Source of the DNA: Neobacillus muris
GTDB lineage: Bacteria > Bacillota > Bacilli > Bacillales > Cytobacillaceae
Direction of reading: 5' to 3'
Length of the DNA stretch: 64,000 nt
Assembly (NCBI RefSeq): GCF_943193175.1
Contig: NZ_CALPDF010000005.1
Location: 1 to 64,000 of the forward strand
This document shows positions 8,733 to 17,672 of this stretch, in pieces. The position numbers and the translations under genes were made by a program. Under the pieces are notes generated by a model. The model was not told where the DNA came from and did no database searches. It was given only the letters and a program-made list of their open reading frames with translations. Position 1 is the first letter of the stretch. Every line of letters begins with the position of its first letter.

Positions 8733-9682
8733 CCTGCTGCCCTACTTTCTTTTAATAATAAGTAAATAAAATAAATGCCTCCGATAAAGTTAATAATGAC
8801 ACTTAACGTTGTCCGCAATTCAAGAATATGTTCAACGAAGAATTGTCCTCCTACTAACGCAATAATACTTATTAAACTGGCTCCTAAAATTAAAACAGAG
8901 TGCTTATACGTTACTAAATATTGATAAGAAAGATTCGCGACTATTAAACCAAGAAACAAGATCGGACCCACTAATGCTGTTGATGTCGCAATTAAAACGG
9001 ACGATAAAATTAACACATTCATGACCATACGGTCGTAATTAATGCCAAGATTAATCGCATTTTCACGGCCAAGTGACATCACATCCAGCTTATCCATAAT
9101 CAGATAGCCATATATAAACGATAGGATTAAAATGCCGATAGAAATATATAACAAGTCCGCCTTTACATTTGTAAAAGTAGCAAACAGACGGCTTTGCAGG
9201 CTTAAATACTCTACTGGATCAATCAATACTTGCAGGAATGACACTAGGCTTCCTAAAAGCGTTCCTAAAACCATGCCAATTAACAGCAGCAAATAGATGG
9301 GGTGCTTATCCGCCCGGAATAAGAATCGGTACAAGATAAGGGCAAACAATACCATCGCCAAAATCGCTGTGCCAAAGTTTAAATATTTATTTAACACCCA
9401 AACCGACATGGACCCCGCAAAGAAGTAGATTAAGGTTTGGACTACTTGATACATCGAGTCAAGTCCCATCACAGAAGGGGTTAAGATGCGATTATGGGTG
9501 ATGGTCTGGAACATGACGGTTGAATATGCAATCGCAATACCTGTTACAACCATCGCGGTAATTTTAATCATTCGTCTTGGAAAGGCGTAATCAAACCCGC
9601 CCTTAATATCATAAAATGCAGACAACAATATGAAAATAATAGAAATCCCTGCTAAAATCATCAATTTTGTACTATTTCGCAT
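8729..9682 (-). CDS. Iron-siderophore permease (YclO)
   Basis: FecCD-family integral membrane permease of about 317 residues and roughly nine helices. The frame extends to 9721, but the ATG at 9682 has a GGGGGAGAG site seven bases upstream and fits the usual length. It overlaps the end of yclN by 11 bp. It pairs with YclN as the two membrane subunits, and the conserved VGPILFLGLIVANL segment near the C-terminus is the loop that contacts the ATPase. Confidence 0.9.
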   Translation of the reverse strand: MRNSTKLMILAGISIIFILLSAFYDIKGGFDYAFPRRMIKITAMVVTGIAIAYSTVMFQTITHNRILTPSVMGLDSMYQVVQTLIYFFAGSMSVWVLNKYLNFGTAILAMVLFALILYRFLFRADKHPIYLLLLIGMVLGTLLGSLVSFLQVLIDPVEYLSLQSRLFATFTNVKADLLYISIGILILSFIYGYLIMDKLDVMSLGRENAINLGINYDRMVMNVLILSSVLIATSTALVGPILFLGLIVANLSYQYLVTYKHSVLILGASLISIIALVGGQFFVEHILELRTTLSVIINFIGGIYFIYLLLKESRAAG

Positions 9683-10625
9683 AGGCTCTCCCCCTAAACA
9701 GCATAATGAGGAAGATCGCACTGCCGATTACTGCGACCGTAACGTTAACAGGAATCTCATAAGGGTGAATGATAATCCGGCCTAAAATGTCACAGATTAA
9801 AAGGAATGCCACCCCTAGCACAGCTGTGTGCGGAATCGTTTTACGCAGGTTGTCACCCAAATATAGAGAGACAATATTGGGGACAATTAGGCCTAAAAAC
9901 GGAATAACTCCCACAGTTAATAAGACAGTGGTAGATATAACCGCCACAAGAATAAGGCCTATATTTAGCACAGCCTTGTAGCTTAATCCGAGGTTCTTTG
10001 CAAAATCTTCCCCCATCCCTGCGACTGTAAATTTGTTTGCGTAAAAATACGCTAATATAACCGCAGGAATACTAACATACAAAAGCTCATAGCGTCCTGC
10101 TATCATTAACGTGAAACTCCCCATTAACCATGATGAAAGATTTTGAAGAAGGTCTGCTTCATAGCCAAAAAAGGTTGTTATCGCAGACAGAATATTTCCA
10201 TACATAATCCCGATTAATGGAACGAAAATAGCATCTTTAAACTTAATCCGGTCTAAAATTTGCATAAATACAAACGTTCCTGCTAAAGCAAATACGAAGC
10301 AAAAAATAATTTGCTGCGTATACGTGACGTTAGGAAAAAACAGCATGGAAATTAAGATCCCTAATTTTGCTGCATCCAGTGTACCAGCAGTCGTTGGCGA
10401 TACAAATTTATTTCTGCTTAAAGATTGCATGATTAAACCAGCAATACTCATTCCTGCTCCTGCCAAAATAATCGCCATCAAACGAGGAACCCGACTGATT
10501 AAGAAAATTTGTGTCTTGTCCGAGCTCCAATCGAACAAATCACTGATCTTGATATCAATCGCTCCTATAAATAGCGAAATAAAGGACAGGACTATAGTTG
10601 CAATCAGTAACATCCATAGTCTCAT
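9672..10625 (-). CDS. Iron-siderophore permease (YclN)
   Basis: FecCD-family permease of 317 residues and first gene of the yclNOPQ unit. Typical motifs are SRVPRLMAIILAGAGMSIAG near the N-terminus and GVIPFLGLIVPNIV near the C-terminus (ATPase-coupling loop). A Fur box lies about 40-55 bp upstream of the ATG. The order N-O-P-Q matches the petrobactin importer of B. subtilis. Confidence 0.9.
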   Translation of the reverse strand: MRLWMLLIATIVLSFISLFIGAIDIKISDLFDWSSDKTQIFLISRVPRLMAIILAGAGMSIAGLIMQSLSRNKFVSPTTAGTLDAAKLGILISMLFFPNVTYTQQIIFCFVFALAGTFVFMQILDRIKFKDAIFVPLIGIMYGNILSAITTFFGYEADLLQNLSSWLMGSFTLMIAGRYELLYVSIPAVILAYFYANKFTVAGMGEDFAKNLGLSYKAVLNIGLILVAVISTTVLLTVGVIPFLGLIVPNIVSLYLGDNLRKTIPHTAVLGVAFLLICDILGRIIIHPYEIPVNVTVAVIGSAIFLIMLFRGRAYAK

Positions 10626-10663
10626 TTGTAACCCTCATACATGTTTATTCTTAGCCCAATTAT

Positions 10664-10678
10664 TGATAACAATTTTCA
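10664..10678. promoter_or_regulatory. Fur box upstream of yclN
   Basis: TGATAACAATTTTCA matches the Fur 7-1-7 consensus at 12 of 14 specified positions and lies about 40 bp before the yclN start. Confidence 0.8.
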
Positions 10679-10735
10679 TGCTAAGTGCAGTTTTATCCGA
10701 TCATGATGAAAATTTGTGCCTGTATAGATAAGCAG

Positions 10736-11056
10736 TTATTTAACTGCCTTCTTGACTGTCTTTACCTCGTATAATCCACCTTCAGAACTGATGATATATT
10801 CAGGCTTTGGTTTACCGAGATTCGCTTTATGGCCAGCAATATGGGCATCACTTTTTTCCCATTGCTTCCAGTGCTCCTCTGATTCCCATCTAATCAAAAC
10901 CACTACTTCTTCATCACCGCGCCGTGCCTTTTTTACCATGACAGTCGCATCAATAAAGCCTTCTTGCTGTTCAATTAGCCCTTTTCCTCCAAAACGTTCG
11001 ACTACTTTTTCTGCATTGCCTTCTGTAACAACCGTTTTTCTCATTTGGACAAACAC
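10736..11056 (-). CDS. Heme-degrading monooxygenase, IsdG/HmoA type
   Basis: Antibiotic-biosynthesis-monooxygenase-fold protein of 106 residues, close in length and sequence to B. subtilis HmoA. It contains IRWESEEHWKQWEKSDAHIA with the heme-ligating His in the final helix. Such enzymes open heme and release iron. The start is GTG, preceded by AGGGGA. A perfect Fur box and a weaker one lie upstream, which fits the adjacent iron-uptake operon. It is transcribed in the same direction as yclN, but with its own regulatory region. Confidence 0.85.
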   Translation of the reverse strand: MFVQMRKTVVTEGNAEKVVERFGGKGLIEQQEGFIDATVMVKKARRGDEEVVVLIRWESEEHWKQWEKSDAHIAGHKANLGKPKPEYIISSEGGLYEVKTVKKAVK

Positions 11057-11140
11057 GAAAACATCCCCTATCTTCTTATAATGAATTATGGTTTTAGAAA
11101 GTCACAAAAAATCGTTTTTCACCAATACAAAGTGTGATAC

Positions 11141-11155
11141 TGATAATCATTATCA
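11141..11155. promoter_or_regulatory. Fur box upstream of hmoA
   Basis: TGATAATCATTATCA is a perfect 15-bp Fur box, about 85 bp upstream of the GTG start of hmoA. The only other flanking gene ends here, so the site belongs to hmoA. Confidence 0.9.
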
Positions 11156-11206
11156 ATAGTTCACATATTGATTATAACATTGCGAATTTTCTAGTCAACA
11201 ATTAAT

Positions 11207-11221
11207 TGAGAATCACTTTCA
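11207..11221. promoter_or_regulatory. Second, weaker Fur box upstream of hmoA
   Basis: TGAGAATCACTTTCA matches the Fur consensus at about 12 of 14 specified positions, 51 bp farther from hmoA than the perfect box. The rest of the 386-bp gap (11057-11442) is AT-rich and holds only the terminator at its far end. Confidence 0.6.
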
Positions 11222-11375
11222 ATTATTTTTCCTGTTTATGGCATAGGCTGTTTTCGTATAATTTGTTGTTTTTTATTAAGTTTTAAAAAAATTTGTTCCA
11301 TTGCGCTCCGGACATTCCACTAAGTTTTTTAAAATAGTATTCAAAAGCAACAACCTTTACGAATACAGCCATGGC

Positions 11376-11410
11376 ATAAAAAAAACACTAGGACCTCCTA
11401 GTGTCTTTTA
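11376..11410 (-). terminator. Terminator after rlmCD (works both ways)
   Basis: ACACTAGG-acct-CCTAGTGT is flanked by A8-10 on the left and CTTTT on the right. It is a strong terminator on the minus strand, just past the stop at 11443. Confidence 0.9.
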
Positions 11411-11442
11411 CAAAGCAATTTATGTTTGTTATCGTTCTTGTC

Positions 11443-12828
11443 TTATTTCAGAATCAGTAATGAACAGCATTCAACATGTACCGTATGAGGGAATAAATCC
11501 ACTGGCTGCACAACCTTCAACTCATAACCGAATGCTTCAAGCGCTTTAATATCGGTAGCAAACGTATCTGGATTGCAAGAAATATAGACGATTCGTTCTG
11601 GTTTAGAGCGGCCGATTTTTCTCATCACTTTGCCGCCAGCACCTGAGCGCGGTGGATCCAGCACTAATAACTCGGGATTGCCGAAGCTTTCCAACACCTC
11701 GTCAATCCCCTTTCTTGCATCTCTGGCCAAGAAATACGTGTTGCTTAAGCCGTTATCACTGGCATTTCGTTTAGCTGATTCGATGGAGCTTTCAACGATT
11801 TCAATTCCGGCCAATTTTTCTACACGGCTGGCAAATGGGAGCGAGAATGTGCCAACACCGCAGAAAAGGTCAATCATCTTTTCTGTTTTCTTTGGCTGCC
11901 CCATTTCTAATGCTAAATCAACCAGTTTTTGCGCCTGTGTGGGATTGGTTTGGAAAAATGTATCAAACCAAAGACGGAACCGGTAGCCGCTCGTTTCATC
12001 GTAAATAAAATCCCGGCCGGCTAAAACGTTGGTCTTTTCTGACTGTGTGCGGTCAGCCCAATCCGTGTTTTGAAGCCATAACAAGCTCTTCACCTGTGGA
12101 AACTTCTGTTCGACACGCTTGACTAAATCTTCTGATGCCTGTTGGTGCGCCTCAGGGGCTTCTGTTGCAAACAACGCCAGCATCATTTCTCCTGTGGCAA
12201 ATGACTGTCTGACCATCAAATGGCGCAGCAAGCCTTCATGAAGATCCTTATTATATCCTGTCAATTGATACTCTTTTGCCCAAGCCGCTACTTCCATGGC
12301 AGCTTCGACCATTTCCTTGCCAGCAATTAAGCAGGATTCAAGGGAGATAATTTTTCGGAAATTGCCCTGTTCATGCAGTCCCATCGAACCATCAGGTGCG
12401 AAGGTAAACTCCATTTTGTTTCGGTAGTGCCAAGGATTCTCCATACCAATGGTGTCTTTCACAAGTTGTGGATCAAAGCCCTGTGCTTCCACAGCCTGTT
12501 TCACATGGAGCGTCTTTTGGCTTAATTGTCCACGGTAATCCCAATGCTGCCATACGCAGCCGCCGCAGGTTTCAAAATGCGGGCAGGCCGGTGCAATTCT
12601 TTCTGAATGTGTCTCAAGGATTTCGTCCGGCATCGCTCTTCTTCTTCTGCGGTCCGGCTTGTCCACGGTTACACGGACCTTTTCACCTGGAAGAGTTTGC
12701 GGAATTGTAAGCCTTAATTTCCGCTTATTCCCTTGTTCATTTTCAAGCCATACATTCACTTGGCCTGAACCTTTTTCATCTAATTTCTTTATCTCAACGA
12801 CCATTTCTTCTGGTTTCGTTATAGTCAA
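11443..12828 (-). CDS. 23S rRNA (uracil-5-)-methyltransferase RlmCD/RumA family
   Basis: SAM-dependent m5U methyltransferase of 461 residues. An N-terminal TRAM RNA-binding domain (about 1-60) is followed by a 4Fe-4S site (CPHFETCGGC and a later Cys in SLESC), the SAM-binding motif DLFCGVGTFSLPFA, and the catalytic region DPPRSG followed by YISCNPDTFATD with the nucleophilic Cys. In B. subtilis the single RlmCD modifies both U747 and U1939, and this is most likely that enzyme. A related paralogue (YfjO type) cannot be excluded. Confidence 0.88.
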   Translation of the reverse strand: MTITKPEEMVVEIKKLDEKGSGQVNVWLENEQGNKRKLRLTIPQTLPGEKVRVTVDKPDRRRRRAMPDEILETHSERIAPACPHFETCGGCVWQHWDYRGQLSQKTLHVKQAVEAQGFDPQLVKDTIGMENPWHYRNKMEFTFAPDGSMGLHEQGNFRKIISLESCLIAGKEMVEAAMEVAAWAKEYQLTGYNKDLHEGLLRHLMVRQSFATGEMMLALFATEAPEAHQQASEDLVKRVEQKFPQVKSLLWLQNTDWADRTQSEKTNVLAGRDFIYDETSGYRFRLWFDTFFQTNPTQAQKLVDLALEMGQPKKTEKMIDLFCGVGTFSLPFASRVEKLAGIEIVESSIESAKRNASDNGLSNTYFLARDARKGIDEVLESFGNPELLVLDPPRSGAGGKVMRKIGRSKPERIVYISCNPDTFATDIKALEAFGYELKVVQPVDLFPHTVHVECCSLLILK

Positions 12829-13145
12829 TTTTTATACCTCCTCAAAAATAAGGAATTCATAAACCTCTATTATACATCAATTTTAGTCACTAAACTAGTA
12901 TATCGGACATTGAAACAATTGGGAATATCCTATACCTGGCAGATTCGGGTAAAATCATTGTGGCTGCAGATAGAAACGGTTGTCTATGTAGAGGCAGGGC
13001 ATGGCGGCGGCGGTTGATAAACAGCTCACTTAAAGAAATTCCCAAATAAAAGTCGTAGATTCGCAAATAGAGTGTCATTTTCACTTAAAACTGTTCACTT
13101 GAATCAGCCAAATTACGGAATTGCACCAAACTTTTACGAAATATA
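12829..13145. other. Intergenic stretch without a recognisable gene
   Basis: Apart from the rlmCD ribosome site at its left end, nothing convincing is seen. A 64-codon frame on the minus strand has no ribosome site and no recognisable sequence, so it is not called. Confidence 0.5.
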
Positions 13146-13170
13146 ATAAAAGCCGAGATTTGCTCTCGGC
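13146..13170 (-). terminator. Terminator of the molybdenum operon
   Basis: GCCGAGA...TCTCGGC with a 5-nt loop, followed on the minus strand by TTTTATT. It sits directly after the oxidoreductase stop at 13175. Confidence 0.85.
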
Positions 13171-13174
13171 CTCA

Positions 13175-15235
13175 TTATTCCTTTTTTAATGTAACAACTG
13201 TATCATTCCACGATTGTCCGCCAGCCACTTCATCCATCACACCCATGATTAATGAATTGGGATTCACTCCCTTGCCTTCTGCGGTCTGCCCGTATTGCCA
13301 ATGCCCAAAACTGGCCGAAATGGCAATCACTCTCGGATGAATCGCTTCAGTCACATAAGCCTTAACGTTTAACTCTGATTCACCACGGACAATCGTGAAG
13401 AGCTGGCCATTTTGAATATGATGCCTTGCTGCTGCTTGAGGATGGATCCAGCATGGATTATCCCCGACAATTTCCGTTAACCAAACCTGGTTAGCAGTCC
13501 GGGACTGCGTGTGCACATTCCACTTGAAGGTAGTAAGGATATATTCATCCTCCTTCATCTCCGCATGACGGTGTATAGGGCGATAGGCAGGTTTTCTCCC
13601 CAGCTGCTCTAAATGAAAGCGGAAAGTTGGAGAAGGAGGTTCATATGGCCGGCTATCAACCCAAATCCCTTCCTTTTGTAAGTATTCCAATCCTCCCGGT
13701 ACAGCCTTGGCCCATTCCCTGATAAAATGCTCAGCATCTTCAAATGGGAAATATTGCGCCATTTCCTCATCAATCGATTTTGCTAAAGTTATGAATGTAT
13801 CGCGAATATCCCAGCATTCTCCGGGAGGGGGAATAACAGGCTGCCGCAATCCAACATAGGCCCGATATTCGTGTGAATTCCGGGCATCTAAATCCCACTT
13901 TTCCAGAAAAGTAGTATCAGGCAAAATTAGGTCAGCCGTTTCCGCCATTTCGCTATAAAACGCATCAATCACGATATGAAAGGGAATGAGTTCTTCATCC
14001 AGAAGAACATCTCGAGCCAGAGCCGGTCCTTCCGGCCAGCTCATCGGCGCATTGACATAATAAGAAAGGAGCGTATCCACCTTGGCAAGCCTTTGCGAGA
14101 TATACGGAAAAATCGTACTGGAAACCGCCCGAGGATACATTTCATTGGCAAAAGTAAATGCCGACGGGTGCGATAGTTCTGTCCGAATGGCCGGCTTCGG
14201 CGGCAGAGGACCCGGCTGTGGAGCAGATCGATTAACATCACCAGGTGTATATTTCCATCCTCCATCTTTTCCTATGCTCCCTACTAGTGCATTCAAACAA
14301 ATGATAGCCCATTCGTTATCGAATCCATTCTCATGCGCATGGGCTCCACGGTTTGATACCGTGGCTGCACGGGGGGCCGCTTGCGCAAAGCCTCTGGCAA
14401 TCTCACGAATTTTGTCCGCAGGCACACCACTATCGCGCTCTGCCCACTCAGGGGTATACATTTCATAATGTTTTCGCCATTCTTCGATGCTTGCATTTGT
14501 TCGCTCGTTGAGAAAAGTTGTATCCTGGAGATTTTCTTTGAGTATAACGTGGCCCATAGCAAGTGCCACTAACCCATCTGTCCCTGGGAATATGGGAATC
14601 CATTCATCGGAACGGGCCGCCGTGTTCGAGAGCCGGACATCAAAGGTTACCATGTAAGCCCCGTTTCTTTTCGCTTCCGCTGCCCGCTGCATCATTCCGA
14701 CATGGCCTTGATGTGCCTCATAAAAATTACTTCCAAAGTTGAGAATGTACTGCGTGTTCGCCAAATCTGGAGTATCCCAATCAGTCTCTCCAATTGCCGC
14801 TTTGATCGCCATCCGTTTGTTGAGCGAACATAATCCCCTGTGCCCCAATTTATTTGGCGTTCCAAAGGCGTCTGTGAATCTCTCCAAAAATCCATTCGTC
14901 CGATCTCTTCCATATAATAAAACCAATTCCTCTGGCCGGCCTTCCTCTCTTAACATCCGCAGCCGCCTGGCTATCATGCTGATGGCTTCATCCCAAGAGA
15001 TCCGCTCCCACTGTCCGCTTGCCCGCGGCCCGATTCGTTTCATTGGGTAGAGAATCCGCTCAGGGTCTTCCGCCATGTTAATGGCAGCTTGGCCTTTTGC
15101 ACATAGTTTCCCGCGTGAATTAGGGTCTTTGGGGTTTCCTTCTAGTTTAAGAATCTTCCCATTCTCGACTTTCGCGATCATTCCACATACCGTACTGCAA
15201 TTGAGACACATAGTTGGAATTTGCTGAACAGCCAA
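13175..15235 (-). CDS. Molybdopterin-dependent oxidoreductase, catalytic subunit
   Basis: DMSO-reductase-family enzyme of 686 residues. The N-terminal cluster C10-x2-C13-x3-C17-x27-C45 binds one 4Fe-4S centre. Cys136 in HRGLCSLNK is at the Mo-ligand position, so this is a Cys-ligated member like thiosulfate/polysulfide reductases rather than a Ser-ligated DMSO reductase. A C-terminal molydopterin-dinucleotide-binding domain follows. There is no Tat signal: the protein starts directly at the Fe-S motif, so it appears cytoplasmic unless exported with a partner. The start is TTG, immediately after the upstream TAA, with GGAGGGG five bases ahead. The substrate is not readable. Confidence 0.85.
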   Translation of the reverse strand: MAVQQIPTMCLNCSTVCGMIAKVENGKILKLEGNPKDPNSRGKLCAKGQAAINMAEDPERILYPMKRIGPRASGQWERISWDEAISMIARRLRMLREEGRPEELVLLYGRDRTNGFLERFTDAFGTPNKLGHRGLCSLNKRMAIKAAIGETDWDTPDLANTQYILNFGSNFYEAHQGHVGMMQRAAEAKRNGAYMVTFDVRLSNTAARSDEWIPIFPGTDGLVALAMGHVILKENLQDTTFLNERTNASIEEWRKHYEMYTPEWAERDSGVPADKIREIARGFAQAAPRAATVSNRGAHAHENGFDNEWAIICLNALVGSIGKDGGWKYTPGDVNRSAPQPGPLPPKPAIRTELSHPSAFTFANEMYPRAVSSTIFPYISQRLAKVDTLLSYYVNAPMSWPEGPALARDVLLDEELIPFHIVIDAFYSEMAETADLILPDTTFLEKWDLDARNSHEYRAYVGLRQPVIPPPGECWDIRDTFITLAKSIDEEMAQYFPFEDAEHFIREWAKAVPGGLEYLQKEGIWVDSRPYEPPSPTFRFHLEQLGRKPAYRPIHRHAEMKEDEYILTTFKWNVHTQSRTANQVWLTEIVGDNPCWIHPQAAARHHIQNGQLFTIVRGESELNVKAYVTEAIHPRVIAISASFGHWQYGQTAEGKGVNPNSLIMGVMDEVAGGQSWNDTVVTLKKE

Positions 15236-15829
15236 TTAGACCCCTCCTTTTTGAGCATTTATCCGCGTAAGGGCTTGCTGCATGGTTTCATCCAGTCCCT
15301 GATAAAGGACAAGCGGCTTCGTGCTTTTCTTCGGTTCCCACGTCGTATAGGTCCCCATCTTCAACCGTTGGGCAATCTCTGGATCATCCTCATTGCCGAA
15401 CCTAATGGCCTCCGTTGGACATGTGCTTACACAGGCCGGTTCTTGCCCTTCCGACTGCCGGTCTTGGCAAAAGTCACATTTCGAAGCTAATTGCGTTTCC
15501 GGATCCATGTAAATCGCCCCGTACGGGCATGCCGACACACACGTTCCTGATCCCACACACATGTCATGATCAATAATGACAGCCCCATCAGTTTTCCTGC
15601 TAATGGCCCCAACAGGACATGCCTGAATACAGGGTGCATCCGTACAATGTTGACATAAGGCAGGGATAAAGGCACGCTTTACATGTGGAAATACTCCTGC
15701 TTCGGCAACCTGGACACGATGGCGATAGTGTTCTAAAGGTGCACGGTGCTCTGCTTTACAGGACACTGAACACGCATGGCAGCCGCCACAGCTGTTCAAA
15801 TCAATAAGCATCACTTTATTCCCATTCAT
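15236..15829 (-). CDS. 4Fe-4S ferredoxin-type electron-transfer subunit
   Basis: Polyferredoxin of 197 residues of the DmsB/PhsB/NrfC type. Cysteine groups CGGCHACSVSC, CQHCTDAPCIQAC, CVGSGTCVSAC and CDFC...CVSTC are spaced to bind four 4Fe-4S clusters. It passes electrons to or from the molybdenum subunit encoded next. It overlaps the upstream modCA stop as ATGA. No NrfD- or DmsC-type membrane anchor is encoded in the operon, so its electron partner is unknown. Confidence 0.88.
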   Translation of the reverse strand: MNGNKVMLIDLNSCGGCHACSVSCKAEHRAPLEHYRHRVQVAEAGVFPHVKRAFIPALCQHCTDAPCIQACPVGAISRKTDGAVIIDHDMCVGSGTCVSACPYGAIYMDPETQLASKCDFCQDRQSEGQEPACVSTCPTEAIRFGNEDDPEIAQRLKMGTYTTWEPKKSTKPLVLYQGLDETMQQALTRINAQKGGV

Positions 15830-17670
15830 TTCATTTCCTCTTTCTTCAGTGGATCATAACCATATTTCGCAAAGATGGCCTGCCCTTCTGGAGAAACCAT
15901 AAAATTCAAAAGTGATTGCCCCGCTTGTGGATTGGGAGCATTTTTTGGCACGGTAATGTAGTTCGTTGATTCTGCATTGATGGATGCCGGGATCTCTACA
16001 ATTTCTACCTTTTCCTGAAATTTCGATGTGACATCGCTGCGATATACGACCCCTGCGTCAGCTTCTCCAAGTGCTACCTTTTGCAATACTTGTTTCACAT
16101 CACTTTCCATGGATACAACATGAGCCATCGTATTTTCGGTAAATTGGTTTCCATATACTTCATCTGCATTTTTAAAAATCTGCCGGGTGTATTTGCCGAT
16201 TGGGACCGTATCTACCCCGATGATTAGTTTTATCGGCTTATCGGCCAAGTCTTTCACTTCTTTGATCGCTTTAGGATTTCCCTTCTCGACCACAATCACT
16301 TCGTGGCCATGAGAAACCGGCTGATATTCATCAACTAATCCTTCTTTTTGCAGCGCTTCAATATGGGATATGTCAGCCGATAAAAAGAGATCCGTTTTAG
16401 CGCCTTGTTCTATCTGGGTACGCAGGACTTGAGTTCCTGCAAAAGTGGTTTTTGCCTTAGTGCCTGTGTGTTCCAAAATATCCTTAAACGGATCAGTTGC
16501 ATTGGCGGCCACCATGGCAATAAGCTCCTCTTCTGCAGCTTCTGTACTGTTATGGTTGCCTCCGCTAGTTAATGCGATTGAAGCGATAACCGCAGCAGCT
16601 AAAGAAGCGAACACTGCCCATTTTACTTTTCCTTTCTTAGAGTTGGCATGGATCATCCCCTCTTGCTTACTTTTCTTAACGGGTTGAGGTGTATGAGATA
16701 ACATCCGTGCGTGCTGGTGTGCGACGGAGGCATAAACCGTCTCCCCCACTTGAAATTGCTCCGTTTCCACTGTTTCACTAGCAATATCTGCCAATAGATT
16801 TGAATCGCCTTCTAAATGAAACCGGACAAATCCTCCTAACCAAGACATATCAATTATTTTGCCTTTCCAGATAAAGTCTTGACCAGTTTCCCCTCTTTGC
16901 CTCGATAACTTCATATGCCATGGCGAAACCGCGGCGTATTGGGAGGTATCCTCAACACATAGCAAATTCGTGCCCGTAAATTGCGCGACAAAATGGCTGG
17001 CAGGATACTTCGCGATTTCATCCGCTGTGCCCGATTGAATGATTTTCCCCTGATCCATTACTGCAATTCTATCACCTAGTACTCTAGCATCTTCATAATC
17101 ATGTGTTACCACAATCGATGGAATCCCCAGTGTCCGCAGCAAATCCTTGAGTTCTGCCCTTACCCGCGTCCTTGTGGAAACATCAAGTGCGGATAACGGT
17201 TCATCAAACAGCAATAATTTTGGTCTTGTCACAAGTGCCCGCGCAATAGCCACACGCTGCTGTTCCCCGCCAGAAAGCATCGAAGGCCTTGCATGCGCTA
17301 AATGGTTTATTCCTAATAAAGTGAATACTTCCAGCAGGCGCTCCTGTTTCTCATCTGCAGATAAATAGCCAATCCCATAGAGGATGTTTTCAGTTACTGT
17401 CAAATGGGGAAATAAGGCATAATTCTGAAAAACAAAGCCAATATTCCGCTTTTCTGGCGGTAAATTAACCCCTGATTTTGTATTGAAAAGCATCTGTCCC
17501 CCAAGCTCGATTTGACCGTCATCCGGTTCTACAAGTCCAGTCAGCATTCTCAGCGTACTGCTTTTTCCACAACCAGAATGGCCAATAATGACTAACGTCT
17601 CCTTGTTAATTTTCTCAGTTAACTCTACTGAAAAGTCGCGCAGCTGTTTACGAATTGAAATATGTAACAT
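15826..17670 (-). CDS. ModC-ModA fusion: molybdate ABC ATPase joined to its binding protein
   Basis: This 614-residue protein joins two normally separate subunits. Residues 1 to about 325 are an ABC ATPase of the ModC/PotA type, with Walker A GHSGCGKSS (30-38), LSGGEQQR (132-139), LLLFDEP (152-158) and a TOBE-like region. A Lys-rich linker (331-350) leads to one hydrophobic helix (about 351-367, WAVFASLAAAVIASIAL), then a ModA-type molybdate-binding domain (381-614). This places the ATPase inside and the binding protein outside, tethered by one helix. ModA of Gram-positives normally has a lipobox Cys; here the position reads SIALTSGG with no Cys. The frame is open throughout. An internal ATG (Met339, near 16656) exists, but its GAGGGG site abuts the ATG, so a separate ModA is less likely. 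modB is 2 bp upstream. Confidence 0.9.
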   Translation of the reverse strand: MLHISIRKQLRDFSVELTEKINKETLVIIGHSGCGKSSTLRMLTGLVEPDDGQIELGGQMLFNTKSGVNLPPEKRNIGFVFQNYALFPHLTVTENILYGIGYLSADEKQERLLEVFTLLGINHLAHARPSMLSGGEQQRVAIARALVTRPKLLLFDEPLSALDVSTRTRVRAELKDLLRTLGIPSIVVTHDYEDARVLGDRIAVMDQGKIIQSGTADEIAKYPASHFVAQFTGTNLLCVEDTSQYAAVSPWHMKLSRQRGETGQDFIWKGKIIDMSWLGGFVRFHLEGDSNLLADIASETVETEQFQVGETVYASVAHQHARMLSHTPQPVKKSKQEGMIHANSKKGKVKWAVFASLAAAVIASIALTSGGNHNSTEAAEEELIAMVAANATDPFKDILEHTGTKAKTTFAGTQVLRTQIEQGAKTDLFLSADISHIEALQKEGLVDEYQPVSHGHEVIVVEKGNPKAIKEVKDLADKPIKLIIGVDTVPIGKYTRQIFKNADEVYGNQFTENTMAHVVSMESDVKQVLQKVALGEADAGVVYRSDVTSKFQEKVEIVEIPASINAESTNYITVPKNAPNPQAGQSLLNFMVSPEGQAIFAKYGYDPLKKEEMK

Positions 17671-17672
17671 TG

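Noticed and set aside
12890..13084. 64-codon minus-strand frame between rlmCD and the Mo operon
   Set aside because: No ribosome site, no recognisable sequence, composition unlike the neighbours.
16620..16660. Separate modA gene with its own start at Met339
   Set aside because: The GAGGGG sequence directly abuts the ATG with no spacing, and the frame is open throughout from modC.
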